Shown here piece by piece: positions 9,180 to 17,785 of a stretch of DNA of 21,918 bases (its first letter is position 1; every line of letters starts with the position of its first letter). The position numbers and the translations under genes are program-made. The notes below the pieces were generated by a model. That model had not been told where the DNA came from. It worked only from the letters and a program-made list of their open reading frames with translations, and searched no databases. Origin of the DNA: Lingula anatina (taxonomy: Eukaryota; Brachiopoda; Lingulata; Lingulida; Lingulidae); contig NW_019773804.1 in the NCBI RefSeq assembly GCF_001039355.2, forward strand, positions 1 through 21,918. The letters are read 5' to 3'.

Positions 9180-9284
9180 TTGTCAAATTAGGAAGATTGG
9201 GCAACCCAGAAATGCCTAAAATGTCTCCTCCAAAACTCGATCTGCTGGGTTGTAACCCGGGCGGCCCGGCCAATCCCTGTGAAG
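9180..9284 (-). CDS. AGO: Argonaute 5' exon (E4), phase 1-1, related to the exon at 10212-10310
   Basis: A 105-nt exon (35 codons, phase 1 in and out). With the G carried from upstream it encodes ASQGLAGPPGLQPSRSS, then FGGDILGISGLPNLPNLT. The acceptor is gtattttcag before CTTCACAGG and the donor is GACAA followed by GTAAGG. The next exon starts with GT, so the junction codon AGT (Ser) enters the GPP tract in frame. Its first 20 residues align with those of the exon at 10212-10310 (ASQGL-GPP-LQ--R---GGD), which supports both as real coding exons that arose by duplication. I recognise no known domain; it is disordered and Gly/Pro-rich. Assignment to the Argonaute transcript rests on phase, order and composition. 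Confidence 0.72.
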
Positions 9285-9401
9285 CTGAAAATACATAAAG
9301 AAGCAGACACGTACAGTGAAAGCTGCAGGGGATGCCCTTCCAAGTTCCAGGGGGGTCCCACTGGTATGCTGGGGGTTTCCATTCCGACAAACAGGGGCTC
9401 C
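9285..9401 (-). other. Possible in-frame 5' extension of exon E4 through an upstream acceptor
   Basis: An alternative acceptor (gctttagag before GGAGCCCCTG) at 9401 would give a 222-nt exon running to 9180. It is open throughout, and the phase stays 1-1. The added residues include SEWKPPAYQWDPPGTWKGIP followed by a Cys/Leu-rich piece, CTCLLLYVFS, which is really the pyrimidine tract of the proximal acceptor. The upper 87 bp are GC-rich compared with the intron, which is the main reason to list it. All three frames are open in part of it, so coding is unproven. Confidence 0.25.
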
Positions 9402-10211
9402 CTCTAAAGCATGATTATATGTGTGCGTATTTGAAGATGGAGAGATAAAAGAGACAAGCATATTGGTTATATAATAGATATATATATTTACACATACAAT
9501 ATGTCAGGCTGATATTTTTCTACAGCACAAGAAAGCAGAAAGCAGCTCCAAATATTTTAATGCTTTTTTAGCGATCAGATAGCAGAAATGTAGAGCCAAT
9601 ATGTTCAGTTTCAATAACCAATCAAAACTTCTAAAAACTGAGGTTTTATAAGACCAGTGAAATAAAAGATGTCTTAGGAAATCTGCTTTGGCAATAAAAA
9701 GTACTATTTTTTAAATTTCTTTTTTCAGAATGATCTTGGAAATTCCAATTTACTTTCAAATTAATCCAACTGAAAACCAATCAATGCAAACAACTCCAAC
9801 AATGCTTTAAGACATCAAGTTCCCATAATGCAAGAGGGCAGCAAGTTCCCATGGTGCACTGGGGCTTCCTGTACACTCTGGGGAACACTCCATAAAAAGG
9901 GCTTGAGCCCGAAAAAAAAATTGTGTAAACTTAAGACCAAAAATTTAGTTTACTTTACTTTAATTCAAGATAAATCCATGCTTATTCAAATGAAAATGAA
10001 TAACTGTGTCCCTTTAAAAAAAGAGAAAGGCAAAACTTACTTTATCAACACTGAACTACTGTGGAATTCTCTTAGAACTAAAGCCTAGACCAAATAGCAG
10101 GCTAAAGTTCTTTAGTGAAACCCACACCCCAAGCATTTGAGAACTGCTCTGCATGCTTTCTCGCGCTGCTATACCAGCCTCTATAGAAAGTAAAACTCGT
10201 GGTCACATTAC
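9402..10211. other. Argonaute intron, short direct repeat only
   Basis: AAGTTCCCATAATGCAAGAGG (near 9819) and AAGTTCCCATGGTGCACTGGG (near 9843) form a 24-bp-spaced duplication in a GC-richer patch (about 9810-9900). I see no convincing exon in it. Confidence 0.45.
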
Positions 10212-10310
10212 CTGGATACGGCAAGCTATTACCTGGGTAAGGCAAGCTATCTCCTCCTAGCGGAGGCCGTGTGGTCTGGAGACTCGGCGGTCCTGGGAGA
10301 CCTTGGGAGG
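10212..10310 (-). CDS. AGO: Argonaute 5' exon (E3), phase 1-1, with two tandem donors
   Basis: The acceptor is ctgttttag before CCTCCCAAGG. The exon encodes ASQGLPGPPSLQTTRPP, then LGGDSLPYPG, and optionally NSLPYPG. Two donors lie 21 nt apart. The proximal CCCAG|GTAATA ends the exon at 10233 (78 nt). The distal TCCAG|GTAATG ends it at 10212 (99 nt). Both leave phase 1, so both forms stay in frame and differ by seven residues. The second donor comes from an imperfect 21-bp duplication. The N-terminal half matches the exon at 9180-9284. No domain is recognised; the region is probably disordered. Confidence 0.7.
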
Positions 10311-10498
10311 CTAAAACAGAAATAATATAATAGTTTTATTGAGGGAAAATAGAAAAGCAATTTAATTTTTTTTTTTATGTAATTTTTTTTTTCGGGAGGG
10401 GGGGGGCACTTTTCAGTCTTGCAGCTAGAAAGACTTAGAGTCCAAAACAGAGGTGCAAACTGTGTGAATATAGAGTTATTAAAGAAAATCAGAAGCAA

Positions 10499-10713
10499 GG
10501 GTTTTCCCAGCAGACTATCTAGCCATTATTTGGACGGCCACCAACGTCACCGGACAGCCTAAATTTGCAAAGACAGCTAGACGGCTTATGGATTTTTTCT
10601 TTTCTTTTTTTGGAAATATTATGGCTTTGGGCATATTAAGAATCCCAGAAATTTTGTAGGAAATTACAGGTGCTAAATTTGGACGGGCTGTATCCCCAAT
10701 CCTGGGAAAACCC
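10499..10713 (+). mobile_element. Single inverted-repeat element with GGGTTTTCCCAG ends
   Basis: A perfect 12-bp inverted repeat (GGGTTTTCCCAG at 10499-10510, CTGGGAAAACCC at 10702-10713) bounds about 215 bp. Weaker inverted blocks follow inward (ACAGCCTAAATTT against AAATTTGGACGGGCTGT). The element is non-coding and lies in the intron 5' of the exon at 10212-10310. The boundary duplication is unclear. Confidence 0.5.
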
Positions 10714-11147
10714 CTTCTCAGGAATATAACAATAAGACTTATTAATACATCTTTCGACATTGAATCATTCCATGTCATAGGAACCTTTTGAACATTTACA
10801 GTAAACTTTTAAGGCACAAAAACATTGGTTTGGGACACACTGGACGAATCCATGTCATCCAAATTTTTTTAGCAATTACCGTAGATACACGACAAATTCT
10901 CATTTCTCAAACCACAGAAACAAGCATGAAATGCATGCTAAAATCCCATTCCTTTCCCCCTGAAAGCAAAACTAATTCCAGGTACTCGTGAGATGGGAAA
11001 TATTGATCTGTCTCTGAAAACTAACACGTAATGTCTTAATTTAGGCCGTCACAACAGTATCTTGATTTTGGTTATCAAAGGTAGTAGACGGGCGACACTT
11101 CTTAGCACTTTCACGCATCAACCTCGGATGACCTTGCAAACAACCAA

Positions 11148-11593
11148 GGGGCTCGTTTAACATGGAAGATGTGAAGCAAGAAGAAAAGAATTGGTCTTAG
11201 TTTTAAATCACATTTTACTCAACTTAAAACCAAGAGCAATCGGTAGTCCCAACTAAATCCGATTTTGAGCCGTATTATATGGCTAATATTTTAGACCAGT
11301 ACTTTCTTTAAGCAAACTACAATGGAATTATCGTGCACGTAAGTAAAGCACATTCTTGGTTTTTAAGAAGAGACCAATATTCTAATAAAATTCTCCTTTG
11401 TGGTGGTTTCATATAAAGATGATTTCATCATCAAGTTGTGAGATTATACTAAGAACTACAACAGTGTCAAGACAGAGCACTAATCCAAAATATTCATCTT
11501 AATTTTTTTTCCTTTTCTTCTCCATTTTCAATTTGAGCCCAATTTCCAGGTTGATTTTTTTTTTTTTTTTTTTTTTTTTGTGAAACTGGCCCC
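11148..11593 (+). mobile_element. Possible MITE ending in TTTGTGAAACTGGCCCC
   Basis: The right end TTTGTGAAACTGGCCCC (preceded by a run of 25 T) and a left end GGGGCTCGTTTAACATGG are compatible with an imperfect inverted repeat (about 12 of 15 positions). The right end resembles that of the element at 17512-17785. The left boundary is weak; only the right terminus is convincing. Confidence 0.3.
11555..11579 (+). repeat. Poly(T) tract of 25
   Basis: An uninterrupted T run directly before GTGAAACTGGCCCC. It may be internal to a mobile element or mark a poly(A) tail on the opposite strand. Confidence 0.9.
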
Positions 11594-12175
11594 ATTGAAA
11601 ATCTAAAACCAGCTTGACTACCAGCTAAGTAATACTCCACTAGATTTTAATCTAAAAAGTGCGCCATGTCATTACTACAAGGTCAGTTCAAACAGGGTTG
11701 CTTTAAAATGGATACTGGCTAAACTAGCACTATCAGATGACCCGAAAACAGAATTTAACAAAGCCACCATGCACATAATTACAATACTCTTTGCTAAATC
11801 TAACTGTGAAAACTGAAACTGAGATTCACAAGTGGAAAAAGTGATTCAACTCTGCGATGAGACTTCAATCACAACGCCAGCCAGACCTTTTTTGTCTGGC
11901 TATCTGATGGTTAAGTAAAGCCCATTTTCGGGTTTAAATAGCCTCTGTCTAAACCCGGCTAGAGAAACAGCAGGCTCACTCCAGCACTGTAAGTTTAGCC
12001 AAAAACTGAACATTCTAATTTGGCTTAGGAATATTTTACTTTTTTCAAAAAATTAAAGACTGATACTCACAACTATTTTATATTTTTAATCATACGCCTC
12101 AGTTTTTAATCCATTGAATCATACCACCCCGCCACGACTTCATCACAAATATTTCTTTTCAACTGAAATTATCCA

Positions 12176-12323
12176 GGCCCCGTAACCCGTAAGCATCACA
12201 TATTGCGAAAAGCAATATCACATAGAGGCTACATTGTATCATGTGGGTCAATTATGAGCGAGTAATGGAATCGAGATGCTTACACTCGGTCGCAATCCGC
12301 GATGCTTTCAAGTTACAGGGCCC
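12176..12323 (+). mobile_element. Single inverted-repeat element with GGCCC(C/T)GTAAC ends
   Basis: The left end GGCCCCGTAACCCGTAAGC and the right end GCTTTCAAGTTACAGGGCCC are imperfect inverted repeats of about 22 bp. The 148-bp interior has short repeated motifs (AAGCAT, TTGCGA). No target duplication could be assigned. It lies about 40 bp from the family B element that starts at 12365. Confidence 0.5.
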
Positions 12324-12364
12324 AGCCCTTTGGCTGAAATTAGTTGTATCCCAGAGTAACCTTA

Positions 12365-12539
12365 GGGGTCATTCAGAACAGGGGACTTACTAGTCCAAGG
12401 ATCAAATATGGCCGACCCACTTGAATACTTCCCCACGGGATATCTATCCAGTGTCTATTAGCGGATCAGACGGCAAGCTTTGTAGTAGGTCGCCATATTT
12501 GACCCTCAGACAAGTTAGTCCTCTATTCTGAATGGGGCC
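12365..12539 (+). mobile_element. MITE family B, intact copy, Tourist/Harbinger-like
   Basis: A 175-bp element with terminal inverted repeats (GGGGTCATTCAGAACAG and CTATTCTGAATGGGGCC) and inner inverted blocks (ATCAAATATGGCCGACC and GGTCGCCATATTTGACC). It is flanked by TTA at 12362-12364 and 12540-12542. A 3-bp TTA duplication with GG[GC]-type termini is the signature of PIF/Harbinger-derived Tourist-like MITEs. It sits in the intron, 26 bp from the donor of the 12566-12625 exon. Confidence 0.85.
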
Positions 12540-12565
12540 TTAGAAGTTATCCATATAAATTATAC

Positions 12566-12625
12566 CTTGCCAGAGAGATTCATCGGGCGGCCTGCTGGGC
12601 TGGTTAGTACTGAGCCAACTGGACG
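12566..12625 (-). CDS. AGO: Candidate Argonaute 5' exon (E2), 60 nt, phase 1-1
   Basis: A 20-codon open block with acceptor gtatttttag before CGTCCAGTTGG and donor GGCAAG followed by GTATAA. It is phase 1 on both sides. With the carried G it reads ASSWLSTNQPSRPPDESLWQ. It faintly resembles the two exons downstream (starts with AS, contains QPSRPP), suggesting a third diverged member. It is GC-richer than the surrounding intron. It has two tryptophans in 20 residues. The B-family MITE at 12365-12539 ends 26 bp inside the downstream intron. Small size makes this less certain; transcript data would settle it. Confidence 0.55.
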
Positions 12626-12639
12626 CTAAAAATACAGTG

Positions 12640-13168
12640 CAAAATATTAGAATTCATGTGACAGTGAAAGTATTAGACTTCTAAAACACACTCAGACTAA
12701 AACAAAATATTAAAATTCATGTGAAAGTATTAGATTTCTATAACACACTCAACCTGATACAAAATATTAGAATTCATGTGACAGTGAAAATATTAGAATT
12801 CATGTGACAGTGAAAATATTAGAATTCGTGTGACAGTGAAAATAATAGACTTCTAATCTTCAACACACTCACACATAAGAATTTAAGTGAATTTAAGCCA
12901 AAGTATTAGACGTGTAGTCTTCAAAAAACTCAGACTAATCCAAATTATTAGAATTCATGTGACAGTGAAAGTATTAGATTTCTAGTCTTCAAAATATTCC
13001 GACATGTACAAAATACTAGAATTCATGTGGCAGTGAAAGTATTAGATTTCTACAACACACACAGACAGACACAAAATATTAAAATTCACATGACAGTGAG
13101 GGTATTAGATTTCTAGTTCTCAACACAGATGGATAACAAACATTAGAATTCATGTGACAGTGAAAGTG
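12640..13168 (+). repeat. Degenerate minisatellite, 63-68 bp period with 26-bp subunits
   Basis: Repeated block of the form TATTAGAATTCATGTGACAG followed by TGAAAGTATTAGATTTCTAG and a CTTCAACACACTCAGAC stretch. The AATTCAT landmark occurs near 12651, 12714, 12771, 12797, 12823, 12952, 13020, 13083 and 13147. Spacing is mostly 57-68 bp, with two 26-bp steps where only the first half is repeated. It starts about 15 bp on the acceptor side of the 12566-12625 exon. A family B MITE inserted into its last unit. Confidence 0.85.
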
Positions 13169-13282
13169 TTAGGCCCCCCATTCAGAATAAGGGACTACTA
13201 GTAACTAGGCCAAGTGTCAAATATGGCCCGACCCACTTAAATACTTCCCCACGGGATATCTATCATGTCTACTAGAGGATTA

Positions 13283-13496
13283 GGCTCTGTTCCCATAGAT
13301 TTTGGATCGATCTATCCCCGCGGGGAGTCTCACTAGATTACTTTCAGATAATCCGACTTAAAGTCCGTCCCGCCTACTACAAGCTGTAAGGGGATAATTA
13401 ACTTTCGTATCAGCCCGGCTGACAGCTATTTAGCGTGAACCCCCAGGGAGTTAGGTCGATCTAAAGTAGGTCGATCTAATCTATGGAAATGGGGTG
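13283..13496 (+). mobile_element. MITE family A, copy 2, inserted in a family B element
   Basis: About 214 bp from GGCTCTGTTCCCATAGATT to CTATGGAAATGGGGTG. It interrupts the B-family element spanning 13172-13823. Comparison with the intact B copy at 12365-12539 (GGATCAGACGGCAAGC) shows the insertion point between GGA and the TCAGACTGCAAGC that resumes here. The flanks are TTA on the left and TCA on the right, consistent with a 3-bp target duplication with one change. It is nearly identical to copy 4 at the right end of the window. Confidence 0.88.
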
Positions 13497-13559
13497 TCAG
13501 ACTGCAAGCTTTGTAGTGGGTTGCCATATTTGACCCTCTGACTAGTTAGTGTCCCAAGT

Positions 13560-13807
13560 GGCTATTCAGAACAGATCATCCGAGTACTACCTGAGCCGCC
13601 GATTAAATATGGCTGACCCCACTTCAAAAGCCAAGCCATGATGGTCACCTCATCTCCTTAGCAGGTGCCTCGCAATTAGACCTTGGAGCCAAGGTTTAAT
13701 CTGATTAATGGTACGTGTGGAAGCAGGGAGACCATCGCTTTTGAAGTGAGGTCGACCATGTTTAGTCGGTGGATCAGTTAATACGATCATTTATTCTGAA
13801 TTGCGCC
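13560..13807 (+). mobile_element. Inverted-repeat element C, nested near the right end of a B copy
   Basis: About 248 bp with long imperfect inverted arms: GGCTATTCAGAACAGATCAT ... GACCCCACTTCAAAAGC on the left and GCTTTTGAAGTGAGGTCGACC ending in ATTCTGAATTGCGCC on the right. The internal block GATTAAATATGGCTGACC resembles the B element's GATCAAATATGGCCGACC, so C looks like a related family. The right arm abuts the last 16 bases of the host B element. The exact boundaries and target duplication are uncertain. Confidence 0.72.
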
Positions 13808-13994
13808 TATTCTGAATGGGGCCTTAGACTTCTAGCAATCACAATTTAAAAGTGGTAGCGAAACTGCTGTATTTCTTCCAAAATGATCAAATTAGGACCA
13901 AAAAAAAAACTTGGTGATGATTGAAGATATTAGTCACTGGACACACAGACTGTGAGAAATTCTGCTTCAGGATGTAGAACAAATCTTTATTCAA

Positions 13995-14208
13995 GACCCC
14001 ATTCCCACAGATTTTAGATCGATCTATCCCTGTGGAGAGTCTCACTAGATTACTGTCATCTTAGCCGGCTTAAATGTCTGTCCCGCCTACTAAAAGCTGC
14101 AAGGGGGTAATTAACTACCGTGTGCCTCCGCTGACAGCAAACAAACGTGAACTCCCAGGGAGTTAGGTCGATCTAGATGGATCGCTCTAAATCTATGGGA
14201 ATGCACTC
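13995..14208 (+). mobile_element. MITE family A, copy 3
   Basis: About 214 bp, from GACCCCATTCCCACAGATT to AAATCTATGGGAATGCACTC. The termini are inverted (CATTCCCAyAGATTTTAG against CTAAATCTATGGGAATG). It is flanked by CAA on both sides, compatible with a 3-bp target duplication. Internal landmarks match the other copies (GGAGTCTCACTAGATTAC, CCCGCCTACTAAAAGCTG). It has the best-preserved terminal inverted repeat of the four. Confidence 0.87.
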
Positions 14209-15214
14209 CAAGTGACTCCTCGCTACTAAAATCCAGGTCTTATTAATGGATTAGCTCAAGTCTCAGATTGATGAGCACAAATGCCTAATCTAAGGATTGT
14301 GTTAGAAAACAGCAATTATTTTGTTTATAAGTACTAAAATATATTATTTTTTATCTCTGGCTCACAAAGAAATATATAGAGTGAAAACTTCCTTCAAGAA
14401 AAGCACCTGCTCACATTTACGCTCTATATCATAACTGCAGAAAACTAATCAGTAGTGGTGTTTTAATGTTTGACAATAAAAAAATTCAGAAGCAGTTAGT
14501 ATCTATATACACCAGCTGGTAAAAATAAGATGTTACCGTCAGCTGTTACTGCCCCAATATAGGAAGTGATTCCGTCATGTTCAATATAGTTTCAATCAAA
14601 GATTCATACCTGCTTTTTATTTCAGAATCACAGTTTCAACTGAACTACACCAGAGACAAAAGCTCCAAATCTGAATTTTTTCCCTTTTTTTATTTTTTCT
14701 TCCTAACACACCACTTTCATCTTTCGTTTAATAATGTCAGTCTTTTTTGCTTTGTTTCAGTATCACTTTAATACTCCCATCAATGTGTAAAGTGGAGTCT
14801 TTTATCTTGAATAGCAACTTGCTTGTGAGCGATTTTACCAAGAAAATGCTTTGTCTAAATTTCCTAACACTACAGTAACCGATTTATTTTCCCCTTTAAG
14901 GATATTCAGTTGCATTATCACTTCTAAATTACAAGTTACAAATTTGATGCTTATCTTCTTATGTAAAATTAATCAAAACCCCCAAAAATTACAAAACTAT
15001 TATAAAACTGATGTTGAAACCGGTCATGCAACAGCTTTTAAAAAAATAGTATTCTGTATTTTTTCCCTAATTTCTTTATAAGTAGATCACTTTCCTGAAT
15101 ACAGAAAAACAATAATCTGTTAAATATTTCCAAGTTTTTCTTCCTGTTTGTCATAAAATAAACATATTTTCTTCTTATTCACTTTCATCTTTACTAGTGA
15201 ATGTGAACTCTACA
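14209..15214. other. First Argonaute intron, nothing seen
   Basis: AT-rich DNA with scattered T-runs. Open stretches at 14577-14771 and 14851-15081 are Phe/Ser-rich chance frames. Confidence 0.6.
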
Positions 15215-15430
15215 GTCCTTGCCAACTAAGTGCTTCTTTTCTAGTAGAATCTAGAGAATTTAATTATTTTCTCTTCCTGAGTGACAAGAAAATACCAAGA
15301 AAATTCCTTTGTAATTGTTCTGTAATAGATAAAGTGCTTCTTTTTCCTTGTAAAAACCACAAATCTTAATCATTCTCTTCCTGAGAGACCACCGCAAATT
15401 ATGAAAATTACTTGCAACCGTAATGTAACA
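15215..15430 (+). repeat. Two-copy degenerate 104-bp tandem repeat
   Basis: AAGTGCTTCTTTT recurs at 15228 and 15332, and CTCTTCCTGAG at 15271 and 15375, both 104 bp apart. Other parts are too diverged to align with confidence. It lies in the first Argonaute intron. Confidence 0.6.
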
Positions 15431-15549
15431 CGCAGACAATGAGTCAAGAGGTCACTTTTAATCCTTACAATGAAAGGTTAAAACGGAGGACCTTAACGTC
15501 TAGTGGAAGTTTAATACATTTACTCACGCATGCACACAGATGCACGCAC

Positions 15550-16050
15550 ACAGTCAAATGGAGAGGCAGATTAACCACCTAACTTTCATAACACACAACA
15601 AAACCAACATATTTACTCAACACACCTGAAAAATTCAATACACAAATACAAGAGAGAGAGAGAGAGTGAGAGAGATTCAGTCAAATAGAGGGGCAGATTA
15701 ACCACCTAACTTTCATAACACATAACAAAACCAACACATTTACTCAACACACCTGAAAAATTCAATACACAAATACAAGAGAGAGAGAGAGAGAGAGATT
15801 CAGTCAAATAGAGGGGCAGGTTAACCACCTAACTTTCATAACACATAACAAAACCAACACATTTACTCAACACACCCGAAAAATTCAATACATAAATACA
15901 AGAGAGAGAGAGAGTGTGAGAGAGATTCAGTCAAGTAGAGGGGCAGGTTAACCACCTAACTTTCATAACACATAACAAAACCAACACATTTACTCAACAC
16001 ACCTGAAAAATCCAACACAAATTCGTGAGAGAGAGAGAGAAAGAGAGATA
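15550..16050 (+). repeat. Four-copy ~125-bp tandem repeat with (GA)n tracts
   Basis: The unit contains CAGTCAAATAGAGGGGCAG, TTAACCACCTAACTTTCATA, CAAAACCAACACATTTACTC and a GA microsatellite. TTAACCACCT recurs at 15571, 15698, 15821 and 15948 (spacing 127, 123, 127), the variation coming from GA number. The array ends directly at the 5' splice site of the first Argonaute exon, so on the gene strand the intron opens with a CT tract. Confidence 0.93.
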
Positions 16051-16055
16051 CTCAC

Positions 16056-16173
16056 CATGAGAAGTCACAGATGTTGTAAGAGGCAAGGAAGGATTATCAG
16101 ACCAAGCAAATATCCTGGCAATATTGGTCAACTCCGCTCCTCCTCCTCGCCCTAACCCTCTATCAGAAGCCAT
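16056..16173 (-). CDS. AGO: Probable first coding exon of the Argonaute (E1)
   Basis: Begins ATGGCTTCTGAT in a good initiation context (G at -3, G at +4). It encodes MASDRGLGRGGGAELTN, then IARIFAWSDNPSLP, then LTTSVTSH, ending phase 1 at a strong donor (CATG followed by GTGAGTA). The phase fits all three candidate exons downstream as well as the GPP exon directly. An Arg/Gly-rich start is common in Argonaute N-termini, but there is no domain evidence here. The intron begins with a (CT)n tract that is part of a four-copy minisatellite. No recognisable TATA box or other promoter element was identified upstream. Confidence 0.6.
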
Positions 16174-16288
16174 ACCACTAAATCCTGACTCGCGACTCAG
16201 TATACGCTATCACAGATTTCTTATCACTATAACAAATCTTTTGATTTAAATCAGCATCAACTCTTGTAGAGACCCAAGAAACTGAGGT

Positions 16289-16498
16289 TTATAATCCGCT
16301 GTTACAATTCTTGAACACTCTCCACGCTTCCAATTCATACATGGATTGCATTACATCGAAATCCAGAGGAAAAAAATCTATGCCACCTTGTGCTACTGGA
16401 CCTATTAATGCTTTTGTCTGAATTCTGCCAGGTATAATTCTCTCCGCTTTATATGCTACATTGGATGCATTAAGACCCATGAAAAAACTATACTTCGT
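16289..16498 (-). pseudogene. Possible LINE reverse-transcriptase relic upstream of the Argonaute start
   Basis: An open minus-strand stretch contains RIIPGRIQTKALIGPVAQGG, then IDFFPLDFDVMQSMYELEAW. This resembles the segment after the polymerase domain in some L1/Tx1-like LINE ORF2 proteins (basic residues, a 'xxIG' hydrophobic turn, GG, then a conserved Trp about 20 residues on). A stop lies in frame just upstream and the similarity cannot be followed further, so it would be a short decayed fragment. The resemblance is from memory and modest. It lies within 120 bp of the proposed start codon, so it may contribute to the 5' UTR or promoter. Confidence 0.33.
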
Positions 16499-17511
16499 CG
16501 TTGCTCCCTATGTGATAACCAATTTCTTCCTGTCTCCGTCTCTGTTATAAACCAGGTGTAATTATCTTCTATTCATATGCTACTTCGGTCGGAATTAGAT
16601 CCAGGAAGCGACGGAAGACGGTCCTCGCCAATGTGTTACCTGGTCACTTGCTGCCAATACTTCTGATATGAGCTGCAGAATATTCTCTCTCTCTACACAC
16701 GTGTTACTTTATTATAAAAGTCTCAAGGTGCCCCCACTCAATATAGTCTCCACACTTTACAGCATCCACAGCTGTTGCTGCCTTTGTCCTTGTAGTATGG
16801 ATATGAAAATCCCAGCCAGCCTTTCCTATTATAATTCAGCTGTAATTGGTTATTAATGCCTCTATCCCTGCATCAATTCATGCAACCTTAAAAGTACTCC
16901 TTTGATGACGACACTGGCCTTACTTCCATATATTGATAGTCTTAGCGCCTATCAGGCCAGTATTCTCCCGTCATCTTCATTTTATCAAGTCTCGTCAAAG
17001 GATAAAAGTTTCTTCTTACCGAACAACCTGATTTTTTTAAAAGCAGGTCTTAAATATGAGCAGAACATACAGTGAAATAACCTTCAAATATTTCTCGACA
17101 AAATTCTATACAACCTTCACTTCCACATACACTTAACAATACAATCGAATTGAAGAAAATAATTTTCAAATATCTTCCTCGACCAAAATTAACTCTGCAA
17201 CAGTCAGTCTAATGTATTATATATTATATATATACTTTACCCTATCTGATAGCAACCACTCTTATCAATATAATTCTTATTAATCAACGATTCCCAAGGC
17301 TACAGGCTAGCACTATCTTCCCTGCGAGCAATGCACGTTCCATCACACAATTTGAACTCCAATAGTACAATGCCACACATATCAATTGTGTCACGTCCAT
17401 ATGATAAAGCTAGGAGATAGACGCCCACATAGTATCAGTGGCAATGTTCTATAATTGTCATATTTCTCGTCAGGTCTGTTCATTAATTTCACATGGTGAT
17501 TACAGTGATAA
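16499..17511. other. Upstream of the Argonaute start; no gene recognised
   Basis: This should hold the promoter or a 5' UTR exon, but no TATA box, CpG-rich block or other firm signal is visible. The part from about 16500 to 16640 is slightly GC-richer. A short inverted repeat (ACTGGCCT at about 16913, AGGCCAGT at about 16955) is present. Confidence 0.45.
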
Positions 17512-17785
17512 GGGGCCCGTTTCACAAAGAAAAAAGAAATCCCCCGTTTTTTCCCTTTTTTTAAGAGTATTGGAGTCTGAAAAATTAGTCTAGATTTTTT
17601 AACCCAAATTCTACCTTTTGTGTTTAGGAACAATTCAGCATTGGGATAATTGTGCCTGTTTAATTACAAGAAAGAAATTCAGACCAATTATTTACTTTAT
17701 TTAAGTACAGACACTACTCATTTTGTGACCTAAGTAAGAGTTTAAACCAATTCTAGAGCTAAAATTCCTTTGTGACACTTGCCCC
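17512..17785 (+). mobile_element. Possible MITE with GGGGC...TCACAAAG ends
   Basis: The left end GGGGCCCGTTTCACAAAG and the right end CTTTGTGACACTTGCCCC form an inverted repeat of about 18 bp with a few mismatches, 274 bp apart. The interior is AT-rich and non-coding. The end type resembles GGGGCCAGTTTCACAAA, whose complement occurs at 11577-11593, so a family may exist. It lies upstream of the Argonaute start. Confidence 0.45.

Larger units (their letters stand above)
13172..13823 (+). mobile_element. MITE family B, copy carrying two nested insertions
   Basis: The outer element begins GGCCCCCCATTCAGAATAAG and ends CTATTCTGAATGGGGCC, flanked by TTA at 13169-13171 and 13824-13826. The target was a unit of the local minisatellite: the flanks GACAGTGAAAGTGT and AGACTTCTAG rejoin into a normal unit when the element is removed. 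Inside it are an A-family MITE (13283-13496) and a further inverted-repeat element (13560-13807). This gives a clear order of insertions. Confidence 0.86.

Noticed and set aside
9315-9401. A separate 87-nt phase 1-1 cassette exon with donor CACT|GTACGT
   Set aside because: The intron to the 9284 acceptor would be only 30 nt, too short for normal animal splicing; a longer exon using the 9401 acceptor is the more plausible reading.
10085-10190. Additional 5' exon with acceptor ttactttctatag before AGGCTGG
   Set aside because: No good phase-1 donor follows and the residues do not resemble the duplicated exons.
10247-10498. Minus-strand 83-codon open frame rich in Phe and Lys
   Set aside because: It reads the exon at 10212-10310 in the wrong frame and continues through intron T and A runs.
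13995-14208. tRNA-derived SINE for the repeated 215-bp element
   Set aside because: No A- and B-box pair or A-rich tail is visible, and the inverted termini with possible 3-bp duplications fit a MITE.
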